Under the pieces are notes generated by a model, which worked only from the letters and a program-made list of their open reading frames with translations, was not told the origin of the DNA and made no database searches. A stretch of DNA of 51,578 nucleotides, taken from T1Sed10-7 sp047921175. Its GTDB lineage: Bacteria; Actinomycetota; Nitriliruptoria; Nitriliruptorales; Nitriliruptoraceae. Each line of letters begins with the position of its first letter. The stretch's first letter is position 1. The stretch covers positions 1-51,578 of the forward strand of contig JBLRWQ010000013.1 of assembly GCA_047921175.1 (NCBI GenBank). The letters run 5' to 3'. The position numbers and the translations under genes are program-made. Shown here in pieces: positions 41,701 to 51,578 of this stretch.

Positions 41701-41716
41701 GTTCGGTCGACCGAAC
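41701..41716. promoter_or_regulatory. 16-bp perfect palindrome
   Basis: GTTCGGTCGACCGAAC is a perfect dyad, the size of a TetR- or GntR-type operator. It lies about 170 bases upstream of the merR promoter. No cognate regulator is known. Confidence 0.4.
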
Positions 41717-41826
41717 ACGGGGCCGCTCGTGCGTCACGGAGCGTGGCGAAAGTGCTTGCTCACGCGGCATCTCGATGCTCCTCGATGCTGCTGCGTCTCG
41801 CCCAAGGCCCCGGCTCGCCCGCAGAT

Positions 41827-41853
41827 ACTAAGCCTCAGGTTGAGGGTGATAGT
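41827..41853. promoter_or_regulatory. MerR-type operator
   Basis: CCTCA-GGT-TGAGG forms the core of a longer imperfect dyad with outer ACTA and TAGT. It lies 22 bases upstream of the -35 of the downstream merR gene. The shape (two CCTCA half-sites) is that of MerR-family boxes, so autoregulation by this regulator or by the FtsR-like one is the natural inference. Confidence 0.5.
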
Positions 41854-41874
41854 CGCTGATCCCTCGACCAGGCG

Positions 41875-41904
41875 TTGACGCTGCCGAGGGCACCGGCGTA
41901 GCGT
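41875..41904 (+). promoter_or_regulatory. Promoter of the McdR-like merR gene
   Basis: TTGACG (41875-41880) and TAGCGT (41899-41904) are separated by 18 bases. This is the best match to a consensus housekeeping promoter in the window. Confidence 0.6.
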
Positions 41905-42057
41905 CGCCTCGGGAGTTCCACCGCTGTGGTTCGTCGGTGGGGGTCCCCGCGGTCCGGCGCTCCACCCCTGGCGCGCCGCCCCGGCGGTGGAGGATGCTGC
42001 ACTTCCCCGCTCCACCGGACGGGTCCGCGGGTCCGGCGAGGTGAGAGGAGCCCGACG

Positions 42058-42579
42058 ATGGCACGCGACGCAGGCCAGCTCCGGCTGGACGTTGGCGACG
42101 AGTACGAGGGCTTCCGCGGACCGACGGTGTGCAAGATCGTCGGGATCACCTACCGGCAGCTCGACTACTGGGCCCGCACCGGCCTGGTCGAGCCCTCCTA
42201 CCGCAAGGCTGAGGGCTCGGGGACGCAGCGGCTGTACTCCTTCGACGACGTGGTGCGGCTCAAGGTCGTCAAACGCCTGCTGGACACCGGCGTGTCGCTG
42301 CAGAAGGTGCGTCTGGCGGTCGAGGAGCTGCGTCGGACCGGTTCCTCGCTGGCGGAGACGACCCTGATCTCCGACGGCACCACCGTCTACGCCCTGGACG
42401 ACGACGCCCGGTTGCTGGACCTGCTGCGTCGCGGCCAGGGGGTGTTCGCGCTCGCGATCGACCCGGTGGTCCGGGAGCTCAAGGGCGAGGTGACCGCCTT
42501 CCCGACCGAGCGGGTCGCTGCGGCGGAACAGGTCGCCCCCACCGTGCCGACCGCCGCCGACCCGGCCGCCAACGCCTGA
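42058..42579 (+). CDS. MerR-family regulator, McdR/Rv1830-like
   Basis: 173 residues. MerR HTH at about 20-90 (VCKIVGITYRQLDYWARTGL, GSGTQRLYSFDDVVRLKVVK). A short coiled coil and an effector-less C-terminus (YALDDDARLLDLLRRGQGVF) follow. Sequence and position after bfn match Rv1830, reported as a cell-cycle/resuscitation regulator in mycobacteria. GAGAGGAG precedes the ATG. Preceded by its own promoter and MerR-type operator. Confidence 0.9.
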   Translation: MARDAGQLRLDVGDEYEGFRGPTVCKIVGITYRQLDYWARTGLVEPSYRKAEGSGTQRLYSFDDVVRLKVVKRLLDTGVSLQKVRLAVEELRRTGSSLAETTLISDGTTVYALDDDARLLDLLRRGQGVFALAIDPVVRELKGEVTAFPTERVAAAEQVAPTVPTAADPAANA

Positions 42580-42606
42580 GCGCCGCCGGGCTGCGTCGCG
42601 GCCGCG

Positions 42607-43383
42607 TCAGGTTCCGGCGCGGAGCCGTGCCCGGAGCCAGTCCAGGTCCGCGGCCTGCTGTGACGCGCCGCCGGGCGTCTCCACGACCGCCGGTGCCGCG
42701 GCGAGCCGCAGGGCGGCGACGAGGGCGTCCGGGTCGAGCTGCCCCGCGCCGAGGTTCTCGTGCCGGTCCCGCCCCGAGCCGGCCGCGTCCTTCGAGTCGT
42801 TGACGTGCACCAGGTCGACGCGGCCGAGCTCGGCCAGCAGGCGCTCGGTCCCGGCGAGGAGCTCCTCCCCGGCGGCGTGCAGGTGGCAGGTGTCGAGGCA
42901 GAAGCCGACCGGCACCTCGACGGCATCGATCGCGGCCCACAGCCTCGCGATGCGATCGATCGAGCTCGCGACCGCGTGCGGGCCCCCGGCGGTGTCCTCG
43001 ATCAGCACCGGCACCGTGGACGCCAGCCGCTCCAGCGCCGCACGCCACCGGGCCGGGCCGACGTCGCGCTCCTCACCGGCACCGAGCTGCCCGCCGTGGA
43101 CCACCACGCCCAGCGCCCCCACCACCTCGGCGGCCGTGCAGGTGGCCTGTAACAGCTCGAGGGAGCGGGCCCGGACCACCTCGTCGGCGCTCGCGAGGTT
43201 GAGCAGGTAGGGGCTGTGGACGTAGAGCGGCAGCCCGGCGGCGCGCAGCGCCTCGACGTCGCGCCGGGGCTTGGGCGCCGCCCACATGCGCGGGGAGGAC
43301 AGGAAGACCTGCACGACCTCGGCCCCCCGGGCGGCAGCCTCGCCGACGGGGTCGGCGGTGGGGACGTGGGCGCCGAGCAGCAT
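42607..43383 (-). CDS. nfo: Endonuclease IV (apurinic/apyrimidinic endonuclease)
   Basis: 258 residues, TIM-barrel AP endonuclease. Zinc-site motifs: LYVHSPYLLNLAS (His), VVHGGQLG (His), IEDTAG (Glu), FCLDTCHLHAAG (Asp, His) and HVNDSKDAAGSGRDRHENLG (the PROSITE-type signature with Asp and His). It cleaves DNA 5' of abasic sites. Divergent from gcvP (109 bases between starts) and convergent with the McdR-like gene. Not part of the mycobacterial version of this locus. Confidence 0.92.
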   Translation of the reverse strand: MLLGAHVPTADPVGEAAARGAEVVQVFLSSPRMWAAPKPRRDVEALRAAGLPLYVHSPYLLNLASADEVVRARSLELLQATCTAAEVVGALGVVVHGGQLGAGEERDVGPARWRAALERLASTVPVLIEDTAGGPHAVASSIDRIARLWAAIDAVEVPVGFCLDTCHLHAAGEELLAGTERLLAELGRVDLVHVNDSKDAAGSGRDRHENLGAGQLDPDALVAALRLAAAPAVVETPGGASQQAADLDWLRARLRAGT

Positions 43384-43492
43384 GCGCGGGGAGGCTACCC
43401 GTGCGGTCTCGCCGGCCCTGTTCGCCGCCGGCGCCCGGGCCTGCTTCGATCGCGGCCGCCGCGCGCCGCCGCTTCCTCCCGAGGTCCGCCCG

Positions 43493-46549
<3,057 letters not shown>

Positions 46550-46661
46550 ACCACGCGGGCCGCAGGGCCGAAGCCCGAGCAGAGCACCTCATCGGTACGG
46601 CCCCATCGCATCTGAGCGCATCAGCGCGTCCCTGCGCGGTGGCACGCAGGAGGACGACCAG

Positions 46662-47792
46662 GTGGACATCCAGGATCTCATCCGGACCGGGATGGGGCGG
46701 CGTGCGGTCGATGGGCGGAGCCACGCCACGAAACGGTCGCTGATGGCGGTGTCCCGCTCGCTGGAGGCCATCGCGACGCAGCTGGCGCTCGGCGGCGACG
46801 ACTTCGCGGTCGTCTCGCTGTTCGAGGACGCCGCCTACTTCGCCTACGAGTGGGATCGCTACGCCGAGCTGGCCCGCCACGGCCGCGTCGTGGTCGGCTT
46901 CGCCGGGGTGACCGGCGAGGTCGATCTGCCTGCTGGCATCGAGCAGCTGCCGATCCCCGATGACGACCCGCTGGCCGACGAGTGGAACGTGCTCGTGCTG
47001 TCCCCGGCGGTCAGCGCCGGCCTGATCGCCACCGACCTCGGGACCGTGGTCGCCGCCCGCACGCTGGAGCGCGGCCGGCTGTTCTCCCCTGCGGTCTCCA
47101 CCGACCCGGCCTGGGTCGTCGCGGAGGCGGAACGCATCCTGGCCGCACTTCCGGGAGAGCAACGCGAGGCGGTGCTGGCGCCGGGCCGGGCAGCGGTGGC
47201 CCGGGCCGCCGTGCGCGGCGAGGAGGTGCTGCGCGAGGAGCTCGAAGCTGGCTGGTGGCGCACGCTCACCTTCACCGCCCGGGTCGAGCGGGCGGAGCGA
47301 GCCGCGCTGGCGGACCCGCGCATCGGCGCCCTGCCCCGGCGCTTCCTCGAGGGCTACCTGTCCCGGGTCGGCTCCCGCGCGCCGGACCTCGCGGTCGTGC
47401 TGTTCGACCTCGACGGGCTGCACCGCATCAACGAGCGCTACGGCCGCAGCGTCGGCGACGCGGCGATCCAGGCCTTCGCCGAGGTGGTCCGGACCCACGT
47501 CCGCGGCACCGACCTGCTGGTGCGCTACGACGGCGACCAGTGGCTGCTGGTCGTCCCGTCGCTCCCGATGGCGGGTGCCGAGGCCCGCGTGGACGAGATC
47601 CTCGCCGCCTGGGCGCGGACCCGGCTGCCGGCCCCGGCGGACCACGAGGAGCTGGCCGCCTCCGCCGGGGTCGGGGTCTTCCGCGCCGCCGACCTCGACG
47701 TCGCGGCCGTGGACGCGGCCATGTACGCCGCCAAGGCCGTCGGCGGCGGCCAGCGGGTCAGCCTGCCGTCCACCCCACCGATGGGCGACTGA
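46662..47792 (+). CDS. DICT-domain sensor with degenerate GGDEF domain
   Basis: 376 residues, soluble. The N-terminal DICT sensory domain (about 22-150: KRSLMAVSRSLEAIATQLAL, DDPLADEWNVLVLSP) is found in actinobacteria and cyanobacteria with GGDEF and MerR proteins. A helical linker leads to a GGDEF fold at about 240-370 (VVLFDLDGLHRINERYGRSV). The signature itself reads DGDQW at 290-294 in place of GGDEF, so cyclase activity is doubtful and it may only bind GTP or a partner. GTG start. It follows gcvP by 112 bases. Confidence 0.82.
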   Translation: MDIQDLIRTGMGRRAVDGRSHATKRSLMAVSRSLEAIATQLALGGDDFAVVSLFEDAAYFAYEWDRYAELARHGRVVVGFAGVTGEVDLPAGIEQLPIPDDDPLADEWNVLVLSPAVSAGLIATDLGTVVAARTLERGRLFSPAVSTDPAWVVAEAERILAALPGEQREAVLAPGRAAVARAAVRGEEVLREELEAGWWRTLTFTARVERAERAALADPRIGALPRRFLEGYLSRVGSRAPDLAVVLFDLDGLHRINERYGRSVGDAAIQAFAEVVRTHVRGTDLLVRYDGDQWLLVVPSLPMAGAEARVDEILAAWARTRLPAPADHEELAASAGVGVFRAADLDVAAVDAAMYAAKAVGGGQRVSLPSTPPMGD

Positions 47793-47882
47793 CCACCTCG
47801 GTACCCGCACCGCCGCCGCGTTCGTCACGGTTGCGAGCCGACCCGCCCCGGGTTGCCCCTGGCCCGGTCGGTGGGCCCCGAT

Positions 47883-47917
47883 GTGCACGGAACCGTGCTC
47901 ACGCAGGGTTCCGTGCA
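47883..47917 (+). repeat. cyd-flanking hairpin repeat, copy A (divergent)
   Basis: GTGCACGGAACC ... GGTTCCGTGCA: 11-bp perfect stem, inner 3-bp stem, small loop. It keeps the architecture of copies B and C with compensatory changes in the distal arm. The preceding context GCCCCGAT is shared with copy B. Confidence 0.75.
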
Positions 47918-47944
47918 GCCGGAGCTCCGTTGGTGTGCCCCGAT

Positions 47945-47980
47945 GTGCACGGAACCGCGGATAGGCGCTGTTTCGTGCAC
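47945..47980 (+). repeat. cyd-flanking hairpin repeat, copy B
   Basis: 36 bases, identical to copy C (41 identical bases counting the following CTGGC). Outer 11-bp stem with one G-U pair, a C/T mismatch, inner GCG/CGC stem, loop GATAGG. Confidence 0.85.
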
Positions 47981-48006
47981 CTGGCCGCCCGGTGCCGGTC
48001 GACGTG

Positions 48007-48042
48007 GTGCACGGAACCGCGGATAGGCGCTGTTTCGTGCAC
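48007..48042 (+). repeat. cyd-flanking hairpin repeat, copy C
   Basis: Exact copy of B, 62 bases downstream of it. Followed directly by a second long hairpin at 48042. Confidence 0.85.
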
Positions 48043-48086
48043 CTGGCGGGGCGGGAGCGCCCCGACGGCGGGAGCGCCCCGCCAGG
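48042..48086. terminator. Long G+C hairpin
   Basis: Perfect 12-bp stem CCTGGCGGGGCG (48042-48053) with 48075-48086. The 21-base loop itself contains a repeated GGGAGCGCCCCG-type element. It could terminate transcripts from the DICT gene. Confidence 0.5.
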
Positions 48087-48521
48087 CGCCCATCGACGTC
48101 GCCGCGGCCATCCCAGGCGTGACGCTCCGCGGCCGCGACGATGCGCCCCGTTGGGACCTCTGCCCGCAGGTCGTCCGCCGGACGGCCCCACGGGAGCGGG
48201 CATCGAGGTGGAGTGGGGCCGAAGGTCCCGGATCCACGGCCTGCCCGACCCTAGGGCGCACCGGCGTCGACCGGGCACCGTGCGGCCAGCATCACGGCGT
48301 CCCGTGGGTCGGCCGCTCCCGCGCGCCCGCGCGCGCTCACCGGCCAGCGCAACCCCTGCACCACGGGAGCCGCCAGATACGGCACGCTGCACGCTGCAGG
48401 ACCCGCACACCGCACACCGCACGGCGCACACCGCACCACCCCCCGCACCACGACCGGCTCCCGACCGCACCCCGCGGGCATCCCGCAGGCGACGGCAGGC
48501 GCCGAGGAGGAGCTCCCACCC

Positions 48522-49937
48522 GTGGAAGCGCTCGAGTTCGCCCGCATCCAGTTCGGCTCGACCACGATCTACCACTTCTTCTTCGTGCCGCTGTCGATCG
48601 GGCTGGCGCCGTTGGTCGCCATCTTCCACACCCAGTACGTGCGCACCGGCGAGGAGCGCTACCGCCGGCTGGCGAAGTTCTGGGGCAAGTTCTTCCTCAT
48701 CATCTTCGCGATGGGGATCGTCACCGGCATCGTCCAGGAGTTCCAGTTCGGGATGAACTGGTCCAGCTACTCCTGGTTCGTCGGGGACATCTTCGGGGCG
48801 CCGCTGGCGCTGGAGGCCCTGCTCGCCTTCTTCCTCGAGTCGACCTTCCTGGGCCTGTGGATCTTCGGCTGGGATCGGCTGAGCCCGAAGCTCCACCTCG
48901 CCACCATCTGGCTGGTCGTGATCGGCACGCACCTGTCGGCGTTCTTCATCCTCGCAGCGAACTCGTGGATGCAGGAGCCGGTCGGCTACACGATCGACCC
49001 GGTCACCGGCCAGGCGCGGCTGGACAGCTTCGTGGCCGTGCTGACCAACCCGTACCTGCCCGGACAGTTCTCCCACACGATCTTCTCGGCGTGGACGACG
49101 GGCGCGTTCGTGGTCCTCGGTGTGTCGGCGCTGTACCTGCTGCGCAAGCGTGACGTCGAGATGTTCGCCACCTCGGCCCGCACGGCGGTCACCATCGCCG
49201 CGATCACCTCGATCGGCGTGGCGTTCGTCGGGCACGAGCAGGCGCAGCACCTCACCGTGGCCCAGCCGATGAAGATCGCCTCCGCCGAGGCGCACTGGGA
49301 CACCGGCACCGGCGTCCCGCTCTCGCTGTTCGCGATCGGGGACGTCGACAACCGCGAGAACATCGTCGACATCGGCGTCCCGCGCGGCCTGTCGCTGCTG
49401 GCGACCAACACCTTCGACGGCGAGGTCGAGGGGATGAACGACGTCCAGGCCCGCTACGAGGAGGAGTTCGGCCCGGGCAACTACATCCCGCCGGTCATCA
49501 TCACCTACTGGTCGTTCCGCATCATGGTGGGTGCGGGCATGGTGATGATCGCGCTCGCGCTGTACGGGCTGCTCACCTCGCTCCGCGGGCGCGTCGCCGA
49601 CACGGACAGCCGCATCAACCGACTGTGGCTCAAGGTCCTGCCGTGGGCGATCGCGCTGCCGTTCATCGCCAACACCTCGGGCTGGATCCTGACCGAGATG
49701 GGCCGCCAGCCGTGGGTGGCGTACGGCCTGCTGCTGACCGAGGATGGCGTCTCCCCGGCGGTGTCCACCTGGGAGGTCGTGCTGACCCTGGCCGGGTTCA
49801 CGATCGTCTACGGCGTGCTGATGGTGGTCACCCTCGGGCTGCTCAAGCGGCACATCGACAAGGGCCCGCCGGAGGCGGTCGACGACGAGGTCGACGAGGA
49901 GCACCGCACCTTCGCCCCGCTGAGCGGCGGCTACTGA
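48522..49937 (+). CDS. cydA: Cytochrome bd ubiquinol/menaquinol oxidase subunit I
   Basis: 471 residues, about nine membrane helices. Reduces O2 to water with quinol electrons in the membrane. Heme ligand His18 (TIYHFFFVPLSIG), the conserved Glu98 and Glu106 (LEALLAFFLEST), a second His in GQFSHTIFSAW, the YWSFRIMVG Met segment and GRQPWVAYG are all visible. The Q-loop is of the short type. GTG start with GAGGAG upstream. It forms an operon with cydB, 52 bases downstream. A long repeat-containing leader precedes it. Confidence 0.96.
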   Translation: MEALEFARIQFGSTTIYHFFFVPLSIGLAPLVAIFHTQYVRTGEERYRRLAKFWGKFFLIIFAMGIVTGIVQEFQFGMNWSSYSWFVGDIFGAPLALEALLAFFLESTFLGLWIFGWDRLSPKLHLATIWLVVIGTHLSAFFILAANSWMQEPVGYTIDPVTGQARLDSFVAVLTNPYLPGQFSHTIFSAWTTGAFVVLGVSALYLLRKRDVEMFATSARTAVTIAAITSIGVAFVGHEQAQHLTVAQPMKIASAEAHWDTGTGVPLSLFAIGDVDNRENIVDIGVPRGLSLLATNTFDGEVEGMNDVQARYEEEFGPGNYIPPVIITYWSFRIMVGAGMVMIALALYGLLTSLRGRVADTDSRINRLWLKVLPWAIALPFIANTSGWILTEMGRQPWVAYGLLLTEDGVSPAVSTWEVVLTLAGFTIVYGVLMVVTLGLLKRHIDKGPPEAVDDEVDEEHRTFAPLSGGY

Positions 49938-49989
49938 GCCCGGGCGTGCTCCGCCCCAGATCGCGCCCGGCGCGCCAGGAGGACCCACG

Positions 49990-51138
49990 ATGGACTGGAT
50001 GAACCTCGAGACCCTCTGGTTCGGGCTCATCGCCGTGCTCTTCATCGGCTACTTCGTGCTGGAGGGGTTCGACTTCGGCGTCGGCATCCTCACGAAGGTG
50101 ATCGCGCACGACGACACCGATCGACGGGTGCTGATCAACACGATCGGCCCCGTCTGGGACGGCAACGAGGTCTGGGTCATCACCGCTGGTGGGGCGATGT
50201 TCGCCGCGTTCCCCCTGTGGTACGCGACGGTGTTCTCGAGCTTCTACCTGCCGCTGTTCCTGATCCTGGTCGGGCTGATCGTCCGCGGGGTCGCCTTCGA
50301 GTTCCGGGGCAAGCGCACCGACGAGAAGTGGCGCTGGTGGTGGGACCAGGCGATCTTCTACGGCGCGCTGCTGCCCGCGATCCTGTGGGGGGTCGCCTTC
50401 GCGAACTTCGTCCGAGGTATCCCGCTGGAGGCGGACGGGCTGTTCGTCGGCACCCTGCTCGACCTGCTGCACCCGTATGCGCTGCTGGGCGGGGTCGGCA
50501 CCCTGCTGATGTTCACCACCCACGGCGCCGTCTACCTCGCCCTCAAGACCGAGGACCGCGGCGAGATCCAGCAGCGCGCGGAGAAGCTCGGGCTGTGGCT
50601 GTCGGCGGTGACCGCCCTCGGGGTCATCGCGTTCCTCGCCTGGACCTACCTGAACGCGGTGGCGCTCGGGGACACCGGCGTCGTGCCCGGCATCATCCCG
50701 GTCTCCGCGATGGGTGCGGCGATCGCCGTGCCGATCCTGCTGCGCGAGAAGCTGCACGGCTGGGCGTTCGTCGCCACCACCTCGATGATCGCCCTGACGG
50801 TCCTGACCCTGTTCCTCAACCTGTACCCGCGCCTGCTGGTCTCCTCGATCGACGCGGGCTTCGACATCACGATCCAGAACGCCCGGGCCAGCGACCTGAC
50901 GCTGACGATCATGACCTGGGCGACGGTGGTGTTCCTGCCGATCGTGCTGGCGTACCAGGCGTGGAGCTACTGGGTGTTCCGGCACCGGGTCAGCCGCGAG
51001 TCGGTCGAGGCGCCGTCGGAGACCCCGCTCCAGGTCATCGACCGCAGGCTCGCGCGGGCCAAGGCCAGCAAGCCGACCCGCAAGGACGACGACGGTGGCG
51101 ACGGCGGCGGGGCGGGTACCGAGGTGGCGGACGACTGA
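49990..51138 (+). CDS. cydB: Cytochrome bd oxidase subunit II
   Basis: 382 residues, eight or so membrane helices. The N-terminal FVLEGFDFGVGIL and WDGNEVWVITAGGAMFAAFP segments are diagnostic. GVAFEFRGKR and the late TLFLNLYPRLLVSS match the family. The last ~45 residues are charged and low-complexity (KDDDGGDGGGAG). It stabilises the di-heme site of CydA. GGAGGA precedes the ATG. The cydDC exporter genes needed for maturation would be expected next, beyond the window. Confidence 0.95.
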   Translation: MDWMNLETLWFGLIAVLFIGYFVLEGFDFGVGILTKVIAHDDTDRRVLINTIGPVWDGNEVWVITAGGAMFAAFPLWYATVFSSFYLPLFLILVGLIVRGVAFEFRGKRTDEKWRWWWDQAIFYGALLPAILWGVAFANFVRGIPLEADGLFVGTLLDLLHPYALLGGVGTLLMFTTHGAVYLALKTEDRGEIQQRAEKLGLWLSAVTALGVIAFLAWTYLNAVALGDTGVVPGIIPVSAMGAAIAVPILLREKLHGWAFVATTSMIALTVLTLFLNLYPRLLVSSIDAGFDITIQNARASDLTLTIMTWATVVFLPIVLAYQAWSYWVFRHRVSRESVEAPSETPLQVIDRRLARAKASKPTRKDDDGGDGGGAGTEVADD

Positions 51139-51210
51139 TCACGGCGGCGGATGGCGCGCTGGCGATGGATGGCGCGCTGGCTGCGGATGAGGGACGGCGG
51201 GTGACGCGAC

Positions 51211-51239
51211 GGGCCCGGGCGTGCGGAGCGCCCGGGCCC
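51211..51239 (+). terminator. Terminator after cydAB
   Basis: A perfect 11-bp G+C stem (51211-51221 with 51229-51239) with a 7-base loop, 72 bases after the cydB stop, is followed by TCGTGTGT. Confidence 0.75.
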
Positions 51240-51326
51240 TCGTGTGTCCCGTCGGACCCGACCGCGGGTCCGTGCGGACCGTGGGACGCGCCCGCGGGTC
51301 CGTTCGCACCGTCGGCTGGTCCGGCG

Positions 51327-51360
51327 GTGCACGAAACAGCGCTCAGGCGCGGTTCCGTGC
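51327..51360 (-). repeat. cyd-flanking hairpin repeat, copy D (inverted)
   Basis: The reverse complement, GCACGGAACCGCG-CCTGAG-CGCTGTTTCGTGCAC in outline, matches copies B and C in both arms and in the inner GCG/CGC stem. Only the loop differs (CCTGAG versus GATAGG). It lies on the other side of cydAB in opposite orientation. Confidence 0.8.
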
Positions 51361-51472
51361 GGGCTGCGGGTCCGCTCGGGCCGTGGGGCGGCCGCCGTGG
51401 GCCGCCGCGGGACGACGCGGGCCGCACAACCTCGATACCAGCACCCGGCCTGGCCCCGTACGCTCCCGCGCC

Positions 51473-51535
51473 GTGATCGATCGAGCCGCACCCGCCGCCG
51501 TCCCGGTGCTTCTACCCGTGCTGGCCGCGCTGTGA
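51473..51535 (+). CDS. Possible 20-residue leader peptide
   Basis: GTG-initiated MIDRAAPAAVPVLLPVLAAL, Ala/Val/Leu/Pro-rich and hydrophobic. A TACGCT hexamer (51459-51464) lies 8 bases before the GTG, which fits a leaderless transcript. The stop overlaps the next GTG by GTGA. It may be real coupling or chance; there is no homology evidence. Confidence 0.3.
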   Translation: MIDRAAPAAVPVLLPVLAAL

Positions 51536-51578
51536 GCGTGCCTCGCGACGCGGGTGCCGAAGCTGACACCGACGCCGG
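51532..51578 (+). CDS. Possible start of a gene cut by the window end
   Basis: An open frame starts at the GTG that overlaps the upstream short ORF and encodes MSVPRDAGAEADTDA before the sequence ends. cydD (an ABC exporter for the bd oxidase) would be expected here, but 15 residues give no identification. Confidence 0.3.
   Translation, partial: MSVPRDAGAEADTDA

Larger units (their letters stand above)
41552..42057. other. 506-bp intergenic region with operator-like sites
   Basis: No coding region is supported. It contains a perfect 16-bp palindrome (41701-41716), a small direct repeat of CTCGATGCT (41771 and 41781), a MerR-type dyad (41827-41853) and a promoter (41875-41904) for the downstream merR gene, leaving a ~150-base leader. 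Confidence 0.6.
47793..48521. other. 729-bp intergenic region with hairpin repeats, cydA leader
   Basis: No gene is supported. The first 300 bases hold three copies of a 36-base hairpin repeat at near-regular ~62-base steps, and a 12-bp stem at 48042-48086 with internal CGGGAGCGCCCCG repeats. The part nearest cydA has short GCACACC/GCACGCT repeats (about 48382-48440). No convincing promoter or Rex-type site was found. Confidence 0.6.
51139..51472. other. Intergenic region after cydB
   Basis: It contains a 14-base direct repeat GATGGCGCGCTGGC at 51150 and 51168, a terminator hairpin at 51211-51239, the inverted hairpin repeat copy D, and three imperfect ~24-base repeats of the form CCGCGGGTCCGTNCGNACCGT (51262, 51292, 51364). 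No coding region is supported. Confidence 0.6.

Noticed and set aside
43384..43492. Glycine riboswitch upstream of gcvP
   Set aside because: Only 109 bases separate nfo and gcvP, and none of the paired glycine-aptamer consensus segments is visible.
47883..48042. Three ~36-base repeats at ~62-base steps, resembling a short CRISPR array
   Set aside because: The repeats are long self-complementary hairpins, the first copy is divergent, a fourth copy lies alone and inverted 3 kb away, and no cas genes are present. A palindromic element fits better.
47992..48521. Open frames between the DICT gene and cydA
   Set aside because: They read through the hairpin repeats or overlap cydA out of frame, with Arg/Pro/Ala-rich products and no motif.

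Overview
The window is high-GC DNA (by eye above 70% G+C) from a deep-branching actinobacterium. Gene content and order support this: tlyA-nadK-recN-pyrG-NUDIX-xerD-scpA-scpB-rluB-cmk/der and pgsA-gcvH-FHA-merR-bfn-merR-gcvP match the M. tuberculosis blocks that I recall as Rv1694-Rv1713 and Rv1822-Rv1832. A lineage such as Nitriliruptoria/Euzebyales is a guess and the sequence alone cannot fix it. Most starts are GTG, most neighbours are coupled by 4-base GTGA/ATGA overlaps, and many gene starts are preceded by a TANNNT -10 hexamer.

Layout. 1-0.9 kb: the 3' end of an rRNA operon (23S, 5S, terminator). The first ~220 bases are a 23S fragment in the opposite orientation and of AT-rich composition, almost certainly a chimeric contig end. 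0.9-4.8 kb: TPR-like protein, metallo-beta-lactamase-fold hydrolase, rhomboid protease, small SCP2-like protein, phasin-like protein with a histone-H1-like tail, and a 56-residue small protein. 4.8-11.6 kb: housekeeping block of tlyA, nadK, recN, pyrG, ADP-ribose pyrophosphatase and xerD. 11.7-15.3 kb: thymidine phosphorylase and a NarL-type two-component system. 15.4-22.5 kb: the conserved envelope-associated MoxR/DUF58/DUF4129/DUF4350/SpoIIM/RDD cluster. 22.5-30.2 kb: scpA-scpB-rluB-aroH-tyrA-aroA and a fused cmk-der gene. 30.3-33.0 kb: tRNA-Pro(GGG), pgsA, gcvH, a zinc-ribbon GarA-like FHA protein and an FtsR-like MerR regulator.

33.0-40.8 kb is the unusual part. The conserved garA/merR to bfn/merR/gcvP order is interrupted by a D,D-carboxypeptidase, an OmpR-type two-component system whose kinase has a long Gly/Pro-rich extracellular insert, a divergently transcribed small exported Asp/Arg/Gln-rich protein, ~640 bp of non-coding DNA with duplicated hairpin units, a large exported polyglycine protein that I do not recognise, and an Fe-S (SufR-like) regulator. 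This is my best candidate for an undescribed system, probably envelope stress sensing plus secreted effector or structural proteins.

41.0-51.6 kb: bifunctional-nuclease (DUF151) protein, McdR-like MerR regulator, endonuclease IV, glycine decarboxylase, a DICT protein with a degenerate GGDEF domain, and cytochrome bd oxidase cydAB. Four copies of a ~36-bp hairpin repeat flank cydAB on both sides.
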